Position numbers and translations under genes: made by a program. The notes under the pieces are model-generated. The model was not told where the DNA came from. It saw only the letters and a list, made by a program, of their open reading frames with translations, and ran no database searches. DNA of 64,000 bases from Streptomyces laurentii. GTDB lineage: Bacteria > Actinomycetota > Actinomycetes > Streptomycetales > Streptomycetaceae. This document shows, piece by piece, positions 15,581-24,831 of this stretch; position 1 is the stretch's first letter, and every line of letters starts with the position of its first letter. The stretch spans positions 7,009,501-7,073,500 of the forward strand of contig AP017424.1 of assembly GCA_002355495.1 (NCBI GenBank). The letters are read 5' to 3'.

Positions 15581-17518
15581 ATGAGAACCGCACGATCCGC
15601 ACCACGCGGGCTGCGCGCGCTGTTCGCCACCGCGGCGCTGCTCGCCGTCACCGTCCCCGGCGCCCATGCCGATCCGGCGCAGGCCGCCGAATCCGCCCCG
15701 GCCGCCGAGACGGGTGAGCAGCTCGCCGCCTCGTGGACCGCGCCGCTCTCCACCCGTGGCCGGTACGTCGTGGACGCCAACGGCGACCGCTTCAAGCTGA
15801 AATCCGGTAACTGGGCCGGTGCGCAGGGAACTTGGGAGGGCAGCGGAGACGTCAACGACCCCGCGAACCACCAGGCGGATCAGAAGTCGAACAACATCCC
15901 GCTCGGTCTGGACCGCAAGCCCATCGGGCAGATCCTCGCGGACTTCCATGCTCTCGGCCTGAACAGCATCCGGCTCCCGTTCGCCAACGCGCTGGTGCAT
16001 GACACGACCACGGTCCCCGACGCGGCGGTGGCCGCCAACCCGCAGCTCAAGGGCAAGACCCCGCTGCAGGTGATGGACGCCGTGATCCAGGCACTCACGG
16101 ACGACGGCTTCGCGGTCATCCTCAACAACCACACCACCAGCTACCGCTTCTGCTGCGGTCTGGACGGCAACGAGCGCTGGAACAGCGGCCAGACCACCCG
16201 GCAGTGGATCGACGACTGGGTGTTCCTCGCCAAGCGCTATCAGACCAACAAGCGCGTCGTGGGCACCGACCTGCGCAACGAGGTCCGCCGCGACACCTGG
16301 AACGACGCCAACTGGGGCTGGGGCAACGACTACGACCTCAACAAGGCCCTGGAACAGGCAGGCAACGAGATCCTGCAGGCCAACCCGGACCTGCTGATCG
16401 TCATGGAGGGCATCAACTGGCAGGGCATACCCACCGACCTGACCCCCCACAGCCGCCCGACGCTCACCCCGGTCGCCACGCTCTCCAACACCCTGATCCA
16501 CTCGGACAAGCTGGTCTACGCGGCACACTTCTACGGCTACACCGGCCCCAACCACACCGGGGCCACGGGTACGGGAGAGACCACCGACCCGCGCTACGAG
16601 GACCTCAGTCCCGAGGAGCTCGTCAAGGTCATCAACGACCAGGCGCTGTTCGTCACCCGGTCCGGCCAGCACTTCACCGCGCCCGTGTGGATCAGCGAGT
16701 TCGGCGCAGGCGGCCGCGGTGACACGGACACCAAGGAACGTGACTGGTTCCGCCGCTTCACCGACATCCTGGTGAACAACGACTCCGACTTCGCCATCTG
16801 GCCGCTCGTCGGCTGGACCGACGCGAACGGCAAGCCGCAGGACAACTGGGCCATGGTCAACTACACCACCGGCGGCACCCGGCTCGGCATCATGGATCCC
16901 GGCGACTGGCGCGTGACCGACTGGACCAAGCTCGTCAACGCGCCCGCCATGACCGGCCGGATCGCCGTGACCCCGCGCTGGAACATGCTCAACCTGGACT
17001 ACGCCGACTACAACGTCTCCGCCACCATGCTGGCGAAGCCGGACTGGTCATCGGGCAACCGCAAGGGCAACTGCCCCGACACCCAGCGCCTTGTCGGCCT
17101 CGGCCGCGGCGACAGCCGCGGTCTGTGCACCGACTCCGGTCAGCCGGCGAAGTCCACCGGCGCGTGGACCACCGTCACCGACGAGCGATACGTGACGAAC
17201 GGCGACTGGGCTTCCGGCTACAACAAGCTGGAGTGCCCCCGCAACACCTTCGCCGTCGGGTTCAGCGTGAAGGCCAACGCCATGGCCGCCCTCCTGTGCG
17301 CCCCCGCGGCGGCCTCCCTGCCCACCACCAACCGAGTGGCCTGGTTCGACAAGGGCGACAACCGCCCCGCCACCGGCGGGTCGAACGCCAGCGACTGGGC
17401 GCCCGGCTACTACAAGGGCCAGTGCGCCGACGGCGAGTACCTGGCCGGCGTCGCCTACACCTGGAAGTGGCAGCACGGCGGCGTCCCCGACGCCGTGCTC
17501 TGCCGCCCGCTCGCCTGA
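15581..17518 (+). CDS. Secreted GH5-type glycosidase with three C-terminal Cys repeats
   Basis: 645 aa. Signal peptide (about 1-30, ending GAHA). TIM-barrel region about 60-480 has family 5 traits: LGLNSIRLPF, the acid/base Glu in TDLRNEV (about E234) and nucleophile Glu in VWISEFGAG (about E373). The tail carries three roughly 55-60-residue units starting near 488, 542 and 605. Each has D-W-x2-G-x2-K-x2-C and ends with a second Cys before a proline- or serine-rich link, suggesting a disulfide-bonded beta module for carbohydrate or wall binding. ATG 15581 follows GGAGGGA. It likely makes the first endo-cleavage outside the cell, before import and trimming by GH36, GH35 and GH38. Subfamily and substrate not known. 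Confidence 0.88.
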   Translation: MRTARSAPRGLRALFATAALLAVTVPGAHADPAQAAESAPAAETGEQLAASWTAPLSTRGRYVVDANGDRFKLKSGNWAGAQGTWEGSGDVNDPANHQADQKSNNIPLGLDRKPIGQILADFHALGLNSIRLPFANALVHDTTTVPDAAVAANPQLKGKTPLQVMDAVIQALTDDGFAVILNNHTTSYRFCCGLDGNERWNSGQTTRQWIDDWVFLAKRYQTNKRVVGTDLRNEVRRDTWNDANWGWGNDYDLNKALEQAGNEILQANPDLLIVMEGINWQGIPTDLTPHSRPTLTPVATLSNTLIHSDKLVYAAHFYGYTGPNHTGATGTGETTDPRYEDLSPEELVKVINDQALFVTRSGQHFTAPVWISEFGAGGRGDTDTKERDWFRRFTDILVNNDSDFAIWPLVGWTDANGKPQDNWAMVNYTTGGTRLGIMDPGDWRVTDWTKLVNAPAMTGRIAVTPRWNMLNLDYADYNVSATMLAKPDWSSGNRKGNCPDTQRLVGLGRGDSRGLCTDSGQPAKSTGAWTTVTDERYVTNGDWASGYNKLECPRNTFAVGFSVKANAMAALLCAPAAASLPTTNRVAWFDKGDNRPATGGSNASDWAPGYYKGQCADGEYLAGVAYTWKWQHGGVPDAVLCRPLA

Positions 17519-17553
17519 TCACCTTCCGTAACCACACCTAGGAGCACCAAGGC

Positions 17554-19299
17554 ATGCCCCGACTGGAGATCGCCGATGACGGGTTCCGTCTCGACGACCG
17601 GCCGTTCCGCATCATCTCGGGCGGACTGCACTACTTCCGTGTCCACCCGGATCAGTGGGCCGACCGGCTCCTCAAGGCACGCCTGCTGGGGCTCAACACG
17701 GTCGAGACCTACGTCCCCTGGAACCTCCACGCCCCCCGGCCCGGTGAATTCCGGCTGGACGGAGGTCTCGACCTGCCCCGCTTCCTCGGTCTCGCCGCCG
17801 CCGAGGGCCTGTACGTCCTGCTCCGGCCCGGCCCGTACATCTGCGCCGAATGGGAGGGTGGCGGTCTGCCCTCCTGGCTGCTCGCCGAGGACGGCATCGA
17901 ACTGCGCAGCCGCGATCCCCGCTTCCTGGCAGCCGTCGACGGCTACCTCGCCGCCCTCCTGCCGCCGCTGAAGCCGTACCTGTCCACCGACGGCGGGCCG
18001 GTCATCGCGGTGCAGCTGGAGAACGAGTACGGGGCCTGCGGCGACGACACCGGCTACCTCGCGGACCTCGCCGGCCTGCTGCGCGTCCACGGCGTCGACG
18101 TCCCGCTCTTCACCTGTGACCAGCCCTCCGACCTCGCCCGCGGCGGCCTGGACGGAGTCCTGCGCACCGTGAATTTCGGCAGCCGCGTCGAGGCCGGGCT
18201 CGACGAGCTGCGCCGGCTCCAGCCGGCCGGACCGCTGATGTGTTCGGAGTTCTGGATCGGCTGGTTCGACCGCTGGGGCGCCGTTCACACCACCCGCGAC
18301 GCCGCCGACGCGGCGGCCGACCTGGACCGGCTGCTCGCCGCCGGGGCCTCCGTCAACATCTACATGTTCCACGGCGGCACCAACTTCGGCTTCACCAGTG
18401 GAGCCAACGACAAGGGCACCTACCGCCCCACCGTGACCTCCTACGACTACGACGCCCTCCTCGACGAGGCCGGCGATCCGACCCCCAAGTACGAGGCCTT
18501 CCGAGAGGTCATCGCCCGGTACGCCCCCGTGCCGGACGAGCCGGTTCCGGCACCCGGCCCGAAGCTCGCCCCGGCCGTCGTCGAGCTCGACGCGTCTGCC
18601 GGCCTGTTCGACCAGCCCCACCTGTTCGGGCGGCCGGTCCGCGCCGACCGCCCGCAGACCATGGAACAGCTCGGCCGGGCCTTCGGCTTCGTGCTGTACG
18701 AGACGGAGCTGCCGGCCGAGGGGCCGGCCGTGCTGCGGGTGGGCGAGGTCCGCGACCGGGCCCAGGTCTTCGTCGACGGGCAGCCCGTCGGTGTACTGGA
18801 GCGGGAGAACCACGAGCACGCCCTCGCGTTCGTCACGCCCAGGCGCGGGGCCCGGCTCGCGGTCCTGGTGGAGAACCAGGGCCGGGTCAACTACGGACCC
18901 GGCATCCACGACCGCAAGGGCCTGCTCGGCCCGGTCCGCGTCAACGGCGAAGAGCTCGCCGACTGGAACAGCAGCTCGCTTCCGCTGGACAGCCTCGACG
19001 CCCTCGCCGTCGCTCCTGCAGAACCTCTGGTCGGCCCGGCCTTCCACCGCGGCTCCTTCGAGCTCGACCGGCCCGCCGACGGCTACCTCGCGCTGGACGG
19101 CTGGACCAAGGGCCATGCCTGGATCAATGGCTTCCCGCTCGGCCGGTACTGGTCCCGTGGCCCCCAGACCACCCTGTTCGTCCCCGCACCGGCCCTGCGT
19201 CCCGGCCGCAACGAGATCACCGTGCTCGAACTCCACGCCACCACCACCCGCACCGTCGAACTGAGGGACCGGCCCGACCTGGGGCCCGCCGAGGACTGA
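17554..19299 (+). CDS. GH35 beta-galactosidase
   Basis: 581 aa, no signal peptide, so intracellular. GH35 marks: GGLHYFRVHPDQWADRL, ETYVPWNLH, LRPGPYICAEWEGGGLPSWL, acid/base Glu in VQLENEYGA (E158), nucleophile Glu in CSEFWIGWFDRWG (E232), then GGTNFGFTSGAN. C-terminal beta domains end in the usual GYLALDGWTKGHAWINGF and LGRYWSRGPQTTLFVP jelly roll. It releases terminal beta-linked galactose. AGGAG precedes the ATG, which is 35 bp after the GH5 gene. Beta-galactosidase next to GH36 alpha-galactosidase and GH38 alpha-mannosidase points to a mixed, branched glycan. Confidence 0.95.
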   Translation: MPRLEIADDGFRLDDRPFRIISGGLHYFRVHPDQWADRLLKARLLGLNTVETYVPWNLHAPRPGEFRLDGGLDLPRFLGLAAAEGLYVLLRPGPYICAEWEGGGLPSWLLAEDGIELRSRDPRFLAAVDGYLAALLPPLKPYLSTDGGPVIAVQLENEYGACGDDTGYLADLAGLLRVHGVDVPLFTCDQPSDLARGGLDGVLRTVNFGSRVEAGLDELRRLQPAGPLMCSEFWIGWFDRWGAVHTTRDAADAAADLDRLLAAGASVNIYMFHGGTNFGFTSGANDKGTYRPTVTSYDYDALLDEAGDPTPKYEAFREVIARYAPVPDEPVPAPGPKLAPAVVELDASAGLFDQPHLFGRPVRADRPQTMEQLGRAFGFVLYETELPAEGPAVLRVGEVRDRAQVFVDGQPVGVLERENHEHALAFVTPRRGARLAVLVENQGRVNYGPGIHDRKGLLGPVRVNGEELADWNSSSLPLDSLDALAVAPAEPLVGPAFHRGSFELDRPADGYLALDGWTKGHAWINGFPLGRYWSRGPQTTLFVPAPALRPGRNEITVLELHATTTRTVELRDRPDLGPAED

Positions 19300-19337
19300 C
19301 ACCGGCCGAGGCCCGACACCCGCCGAGGACCGACACC
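19288..19337 (+). repeat. 17-bp tandem repeat, three units
   Basis: Three units of the form GCCGAGG-N3-GACACC at 19288, 19305 and 19322, spanning the GH35 stop codon and the gap before GH38. Probably replication slippage; a partial further GACACCCG follows. Confidence 0.7.
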
Positions 19338-19368
19338 CGTCCCGTATCGACACCCGCACGGAGAACCC

Positions 19369-22300
19369 ATGCACAACAAGCGACGCCTCATCGAGCAGCG
19401 CCTGAAGCGGGTGCTGAAGGAACGGATCCGGCCCGCCGTACACGCCCGGACCGTCCCGCTCCAGGTGGGGATCTGGGACGTCCCCGGCGAGCCGGTGCCG
19501 GTCGCCGACGGGCTGGCGGCGCCGTACCGGCCGGTCCAGGTCGGACACCGCTGGGGACCGCCCTGGTCGACGAGCTGGTTCAAGGTCACCGGCCGGATCC
19601 CCGAGGAGTGGGCCGGACGACGCGTCGAAGCCGTCCTCGACCTCGGCTTCGACGTCACCGGCGCCGGGTTCTCCACCGAGGGCCTGGTGTACCGGCCCGA
19701 CGGCACCGTACTGAAGGCGCTCAACCCCCGTAACAGCTGGATCCCGGTCGCCGATCCGGTCCGAGGCGGCGAGGAGTTCACCTCGTACATCGAGGCCGCC
19801 GCCAACCCGGCCCTCTGCGACAGCCACGAGCCGACCTCCCTCGGGAGCGTGCCCGCCTGGATCACCGGCAGCGGCCAGGCCGGCGACCTTCTGTACCGAC
19901 TGCTCCGCGCGGACCTCGCCGTCTTCGACACCCAGGTCTGGGAACTCGCCCAGGACCTGGACGTCCTCGGCGAGCTGATGCACGCGCTCCCCGAAGCCGA
20001 CCCCCGCCGCTGGCAGCTCCTTCACACGATCGACCGGGCCTTGGACGCCGTCGACCTCCGGGACATCTCCGGCAGTGCGCCCGCCGCCCGCGAGGTGCTG
20101 CGCCCCGCCTTCGCGTCCCCGGCCGCTCCCAGCGCCCACCGCGTCTCCGCCGTCGGACACGCCCACATCGACACCGCCTGGCTGTGGCCGCTGCGCGAAA
20201 CCGTCCGCAAGGTCGCCAGGACGCTCTCCAACGTCACCCAACTCATGGACGACCACCAGGACTTCTGCTTCGCCATGTCCCAGGCCCAGCAACTGGCCTG
20301 GCTCAAGGAACGGCGCCCCGAGGTGTACGCCCGCGTCCAGGAGAAGGCGAAGGCCGGTCAGTTCCTGCCGGTCGGAAGTCTCTGGGTGGAGCCCGACACC
20401 AACATCACCGGAGGTGAGGCGTTCGCCCGTCAACTGATCCACGGCAAGCGCTTCTACCTCGACGAGTTCGGCGTCGAGACCGAGGAGATGTGGCTGCCCG
20501 ACACCTTCGGCTACAACGCGGCCATGCCGCAGCTGATGAAGCTGGCCGGTGTGCGCTGGTTCCTCACCCAGAAGATCTCCTGGAACACCACCAACAAGTT
20601 CCCCCACCACACCTTCCGCTGGGAAGGCATCGACGGCACCCGGATCTTCAGCCACTTCCCGCCGGTCGACACCTACAACGCCGAGATCACCGGCGCCGAA
20701 CTCGCCCACGCGGTAAGCAACTTCCAGGACAAGGGAGCGGCCAGCGGCTCACTCCTGCCGTTCGGATACGGCGACGGCGGCGGCGGCCCCACCCGCGAGA
20801 TGCTGGCACGTGCGGCCCGCCTGGGCGACCTGGAGGGCTCGCCCCGAGTGGTCGTCGAGCGGCCCGCGGACTTCTTCGCGCGCGCCGAGGCCGAGTACTC
20901 CGACGCCCCGGTGTGGGTGGGCGAGCTCTACCTGGAGTTCCACCGCGGCACGCTCACCAGCCAGTTGCGCACCAAGCAGGGCAACCGGCGCAGCGAGCAC
21001 CTGTTGCGCGAGGCCGAGCTCTGGTCGGCCACGGCGGCCGTCCGTACGGACTTCCGCTATCCCCACGAGGAGCTCGACCGGCTCTGGAAGACCGTACTGC
21101 TGCACCAGTTCCACGACATCCTGCCCGGCTCCTCCATCGCCTGGGTGCACCGCGAGGCCGAGCGGACCTACACCGAGGTCCTCGCCGAGCTGCGCGGGAT
21201 CGTCGACTCGGCGCAGCGCGCGCTGGCAGGCGAAGGCGAGGCGCCGGTCGTCTTCAACGCCTCCCCGTACGCCCGTGGTGGCGTACCCGCCTTCGGCGCG
21301 GCCGTCCGCACCACGCCCGCGGACCCGGCCGTCCGGCCTGTACCCGCCGGCGACGGCTTCGTGCTCGACAACGGCGTCGTACGGATCGTGATCGACCCCC
21401 GTGGCCTGGTCGTCTCGGCCACCGACCTGGCGGCCCGCCGTGAGGCCGTCGCCCCCGGCGCGGCGGCCAACCTGCTCCAGCTGCACCAGGACTTCCCGAA
21501 CGCGTACGACGCCTGGGACATCGACGAGTTCTACCGCAACACCGTCCGTGACCTGGCCGACGCAGACGAGGTACGCGCCGAGCCCGGCGGAGTCAGGGTC
21601 GTCCGGACGTTCGGCGACTCCCGGATCGACCAGCTTCTCTCGCTGCGCGAGGGCTCCCGGCGACTCGACATCGACACCCGGATCGACTGGCACGAGAAGG
21701 AGAAGCTCCTCAAGGCCGCCTTCCCGCTCGACCTGCGCGCCGATCACTCCACCGCGGAGATCCCCTTCGGGCACGTGAAGCGCCCCACCCACACCAACAC
21801 CAGCTGGGACGCGGCCAAGTTCGAGATCTGTGCCCATCGCTTCCTGCACGTCGGAGAGCACGACTGGGGTGCCGCCCTGGTCAACGACTCCACCTATGGC
21901 CACGACGTCACTCGCGACGTCCGCCCCGACGGCGGCACGACCACCACCGTCCGCCTCACGCTGCTGCGCGCCCCTCGTTTCCCCGATCCGGACGCCGATC
22001 AGGGCCGGCACCGGCTGCGCTACGGCTTCGTGATCGGGGCCGACGTCGCGGCCGCCGTCCGCGAGGGCTACCACGCCAACCTGCCCGAGCGGGTTCTTCC
22101 GGGCTCGGCGGCGGTGACACCGCTGGTCGCCACGGACGGCGACGGCGTCGTCATCGAGGCGGTCAAGCTCGCCGACGACCGGTCCGGCGACATCGTGGTC
22201 CGCCTGTACGAAGCCCATGGTGGACGTGCCCGGATCACGCTGTCCCTCGCCTTCCCCTGGGAGACCGTCACCGAGACGGACCTCCTGGAGCGCCCCGTGG

Positions 22301-22410
22301 ACGGCGCGGTGCCGGTCCGGCCGGACGGACCGGTCGGCGGAGGACCGCAGCTCACGCTCCGCCCCTTCGAGATCCGCACCCTCCGGATCACCCGCCGATC
22401 CGACGGCTGA
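19369..22410 (+). CDS. GH38 alpha-mannosidase
   Basis: 1013 aa, cytoplasmic. After an N-terminal beta/helical domain, the catalytic zinc site appears as GHAHIDTAWLWPLRET (H266, D268), with nucleophile Asp in EEMWLPDTFGYNAAMPQ (D378). The further zinc ligand lies in LLHQFHDILPGSSI. The C-terminal half is the family's large beta region. It hydrolyses alpha-mannosides, probably from imported oligosaccharides. Length is normal for bacterial class II alpha-mannosidases. ATG follows a GGAGAACCC region. Same operon as GH5 and GH35; together with GH36 this allows removal of alpha-Gal, beta-Gal and alpha-Man. Confidence 0.95.
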   Translation: MHNKRRLIEQRLKRVLKERIRPAVHARTVPLQVGIWDVPGEPVPVADGLAAPYRPVQVGHRWGPPWSTSWFKVTGRIPEEWAGRRVEAVLDLGFDVTGAGFSTEGLVYRPDGTVLKALNPRNSWIPVADPVRGGEEFTSYIEAAANPALCDSHEPTSLGSVPAWITGSGQAGDLLYRLLRADLAVFDTQVWELAQDLDVLGELMHALPEADPRRWQLLHTIDRALDAVDLRDISGSAPAAREVLRPAFASPAAPSAHRVSAVGHAHIDTAWLWPLRETVRKVARTLSNVTQLMDDHQDFCFAMSQAQQLAWLKERRPEVYARVQEKAKAGQFLPVGSLWVEPDTNITGGEAFARQLIHGKRFYLDEFGVETEEMWLPDTFGYNAAMPQLMKLAGVRWFLTQKISWNTTNKFPHHTFRWEGIDGTRIFSHFPPVDTYNAEITGAELAHAVSNFQDKGAASGSLLPFGYGDGGGGPTREMLARAARLGDLEGSPRVVVERPADFFARAEAEYSDAPVWVGELYLEFHRGTLTSQLRTKQGNRRSEHLLREAELWSATAAVRTDFRYPHEELDRLWKTVLLHQFHDILPGSSIAWVHREAERTYTEVLAELRGIVDSAQRALAGEGEAPVVFNASPYARGGVPAFGAAVRTTPADPAVRPVPAGDGFVLDNGVVRIVIDPRGLVVSATDLAARREAVAPGAAANLLQLHQDFPNAYDAWDIDEFYRNTVRDLADADEVRAEPGGVRVVRTFGDSRIDQLLSLREGSRRLDIDTRIDWHEKEKLLKAAFPLDLRADHSTAEIPFGHVKRPTHTNTSWDAAKFEICAHRFLHVGEHDWGAALVNDSTYGHDVTRDVRPDGGTTTTVRLTLLRAPRFPDPDADQGRHRLRYGFVIGADVAAAVREGYHANLPERVLPGSAAVTPLVATDGDGVVIEAVKLADDRSGDIVVRLYEAHGGRARITLSLAFPWETVTETDLLERPVDGAVPVRPDGPVGGGPQLTLRPFEIRTLRITRRSDG

Positions 22411-22458
22411 CGGGGCCGGCCGGTCCCATGTCCTCCGTCCGCCCACCCAGGAGTCCGA

Positions 22459-23160
22459 TTGAGCAGCACCGCATTGCGCGCCGTCCTCTTCGACATGGAC
22501 GGCACACTCGTCGACACCGAGCGACTGTGGCTGCGGGCGGTCGAGGAAGAGGCCCTCGGCCTCGGCATCGTCCCCACGGACGCGGACCTCGCCTTCGTCC
22601 TCGGCCGGGCGATCGACGACAGCGCCGCCCACCTTGCCGCCCGGTCCGCCGGGCGGACCGACCCGGCCCGGATCGGCGCGTCCCTCGAACAGCGCTTCAC
22701 GGAGCTCGTACGCCGACAGGTCGTCCCCCTGCCGGGGGCCGTGGAACTCCTGACGGCCCTCGGCACCGAGGGAATCCCGACCGCCCTGGTCTCGGCCTCG
22801 CCGCGACCGGTCGTGGAGATCGTCCTCGACGCCCTCGGACGGCACTGGTTCACCACCTCGGTCGCCGCGGGGGAGACCCCGCGCACCAAGCCGTTCCCCG
22901 ACCCCTACCAGGCAGCCCTGGCCAGGCTGGGTGCCGGCCCGGCGACCTGCGTCGCCGTCGAGGATTCCCCTGCCGGTGTCGCCTCGGCGGAGGCGGCCGG
23001 CTGTGCGGTGGTGGCGGTTCCCTCACTGGCCGCCATCGCCCCGGCCCCCCGCCGGCTGGTCCTGCGCGGTCTGCCGGACATCGATCTCGCCCTGCTCCGG
23101 CACCTCGTCGGCACCGGAGACTCACCGCTGCCTCGGCCGGGGGCACGTGGGGAAGCGTGA
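22459..23160 (+). CDS. HAD-superfamily phosphatase or beta-phosphoglucomutase-like protein
   Basis: 233 aa. HAD motifs: FDMDGTLVDTE (nucleophile D12, acid/base D14), VSASPRPV (motif II Ser), TKPFPDPY (motif III Lys), and VEDSPAGVASAEAAG (motif IV acidic pair). The small helical cap between motifs I and II fits the sugar-phosphate phosphatase/mutase branch. TTG start follows CAGGAG with 5-nt spacing. Last gene of the glycan operon, so it probably acts on a hexose phosphate or relieves sugar-phosphate stress. Phosphatase versus mutase cannot be resolved by eye. Confidence 0.9.
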   Translation: MSSTALRAVLFDMDGTLVDTERLWLRAVEEEALGLGIVPTDADLAFVLGRAIDDSAAHLAARSAGRTDPARIGASLEQRFTELVRRQVVPLPGAVELLTALGTEGIPTALVSASPRPVVEIVLDALGRHWFTTSVAAGETPRTKPFPDPYQAALARLGAGPATCVAVEDSPAGVASAEAAGCAVVAVPSLAAIAPAPRRLVLRGLPDIDLALLRHLVGTGDSPLPRPGARGEA

Positions 23161-23232
23161 GCAGTGCACCCCCTGGGTCGCCTACCCGGGAGGACATCTG
23201 TACGGCCAGGAAGGGGACTTGCCCGCGAGGGG

Positions 23233-23255
23233 GGCAGTGACGGATGGCCACTGCC
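23233..23255. terminator. Weak hairpin after the glycan operon
   Basis: 7-bp perfect stem GGCAGTG/CACTGCC with a 9-nt loop, 73 bp after the HAD gene stop and facing the S12 pseudogene. No U run. Possible shared terminator. Confidence 0.4.
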
Positions 23256-23311
23256 GGACCGCCGGGCGGGAACGACAGTGCGCGCGGGCCGACTTGGTTC
23301 GATTGCCTGGA

Positions 23312-24486
23312 TCAGCGGCACAGTGCCGTGTCGACGGCGGCCTCCACCCGCTGGGAGGCCGCACCCGTCGGGGCGGTGGTCACCGCGATGCCGGCGGCAC
23401 GGCCGTCCTCTGTGACGCCTCCTCGTGTCCGGTATCCCAGGGCGGTTCCGCCGTGACCCCAGTAGACGCCACCGCATGACAGCGGCGTGCTGGTCAGGCC
23501 CAGTCCGTAGCGGACGCCGGGGCCGCGTGCCTCCGCGGGGACGGTGGTGCGCATCTGGGCGAGCTGGGCGGGGGCAGGAGGTCGCCGTCGAGGAGGGCGG
23601 TGTAGAAGCGGTTGAGGTCGCTGTTGGTGGAGATCACCGCACCCGCGGCCCAGGCCATGGACATGTCCATGGTGGTGTAGTCGATCAGAGGTCCGTCGGC
23701 CTCGTCCTGTTCGTAGCCTCGGGGGTGGGGCTCGTGGAGGGTCGTCTCTCCGGGGGTGGGGAAGTAGGTGTGGCGCAGTCCGACGCGGTCGATGATGCGC
23801 CGGTTGATCTCCTCGCCCACGGGGCGGCCGGTGACCTTCTGGATGACCAGGCCGGCGACCAGGTAGTTCGTGTTGCTGTACTCCCACTTCGCGCCCGGGG
23901 AGAAGTGCGCTTCCTGCTTCAGGGCGCCGTCGAGCAGGTCGCGTGGCTCGAAGTACCGGTACCGGACGGCGGGGAAGTCCGCGAAGACGGGAGCTTCCAT
24001 GTACTCGGGCAGGCCGCTGGTGTGCTGGAGGAGTTGGCGGATGGTGATGTGGCGTCCGTCGATTCCCTCGCCGCGCAGCAGGCCGGGGAGGTAGGTGTCG
24101 ACGGGGGCGTCCAGGTCGATCTTCTTCTCGGCGACGAGCTGCAGCATGACCACGGCGGTGAACGCCTTGGTGTTGCTGCCCGCCCGCACCTGCCCGTCCT
24201 TGGGTACCTTCGCGCCGGTCTTGAGGTCGCCGACCCCCGCGGTGTAGGTGCGCGTCCGCCCCTCGCGGTCCGTGACGCTCGCCAGCGCTGCGGGCATCCG
24301 GTCGTCGGCGACCAGGGCGTTCAGGCTGTTCTGAACGGCGTCCGGCCTGGCCGCGGAGGCCGCGGGCGGGAACAGCGCACCGGTGGTGATGACGGCTCCG
24401 GTGAGCACGATCACCGCCAGCATGGCCTTGCGCCGGCCAGTTCGTGACAGGGCGGGACGCAACTTCGGCGATACACGTGTGTACAT
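23312..24486 (-). pseudogene. S12 serine hydrolase (DD-carboxypeptidase-like), frameshifted copy
   Basis: Closely similar to the neighbour at 24832-26001. Restored product about 391 aa: signal peptide, SxxK motif in GSNTKAF, YSN in EYSNTNYLVAG, and HGG in YWGHGGTALGY, as in Streptomyces R61 DD-peptidase and class C beta-lactamases. The first part reads intact from ATG 24486 (AGGAG 7 nt before) to about 23570. There, one C is missing relative to the neighbour (CTGGGC-GGGGG against CTGGGCC-GGGGG) and the frame shifts. The HGG motif and the C terminus lie in the other frame, so as read the product ends in unrelated residues. Either a real pseudogene or a base-call error; the rest is well preserved. 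Confidence 0.82.
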
Positions 24487-24831
24487 GGAACGACTCCTGT
24501 CGTGAGGGTGAAGGGCCATCGAAGAGCGAGCAGGTGCGCGCCTCGGTGGCGGGGGCGGATTCCGGATCCGGGACCGGATCAGGGCTCTGGTGAGACGTGG
24601 GGCAAGGTGGGACGGGCCCTCGCTCCGGTCGCCTGACGACGCCGGTGAGCACGGGCCCGCCAGGGGTATCGGCCGCCGTTCCCGCGAAGGGGAACGCGAA
24701 CGGGAACGGCGACCGATACCGTCAAGCGCCGGTGGCGACAGGGTTCCCGCCGCGGACTCGGCCCGCTCTCATCGGGCGTCCGTGGCCGCGTGGCGGGAGC
24801 GACGGGTCTCCGGCCGGGGCGGTGCGGCTTC
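24487..24831. other. Intergenic region between tandem S12 genes
   Basis: 345 bp without a credible gene. It holds the promoter region of the frameshifted copy and a large hairpin (24665-24720) that lies downstream of the intact copy. Confidence 0.6.
24665..24720 (-). terminator. Long hairpin downstream of intact S12 gene
   Basis: Outer 8-bp arms GGTATCGG/CCGATACC and inner 10-bp arms GCCGTTCCCG/CGGGAACGGC, separated by a 2-nt internal bulge on each side, around a 16-nt loop. About 110 bp after the stop at 24832 of the minus-strand gene. Confidence 0.7.

Noticed and set aside
17455..20709. A 1084-codon open frame on the minus strand opposite the GH35 and GH38 genes
   Set aside because: It mirrors high-GC codon bias of the plus-strand genes, lacks any domain pattern, and crosses two well-supported genes.
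8751..23160. Reading the glycan locus as a secondary-metabolite cluster
   Set aside because: No biosynthetic core enzyme; all genes fit sugar uptake and hydrolysis.
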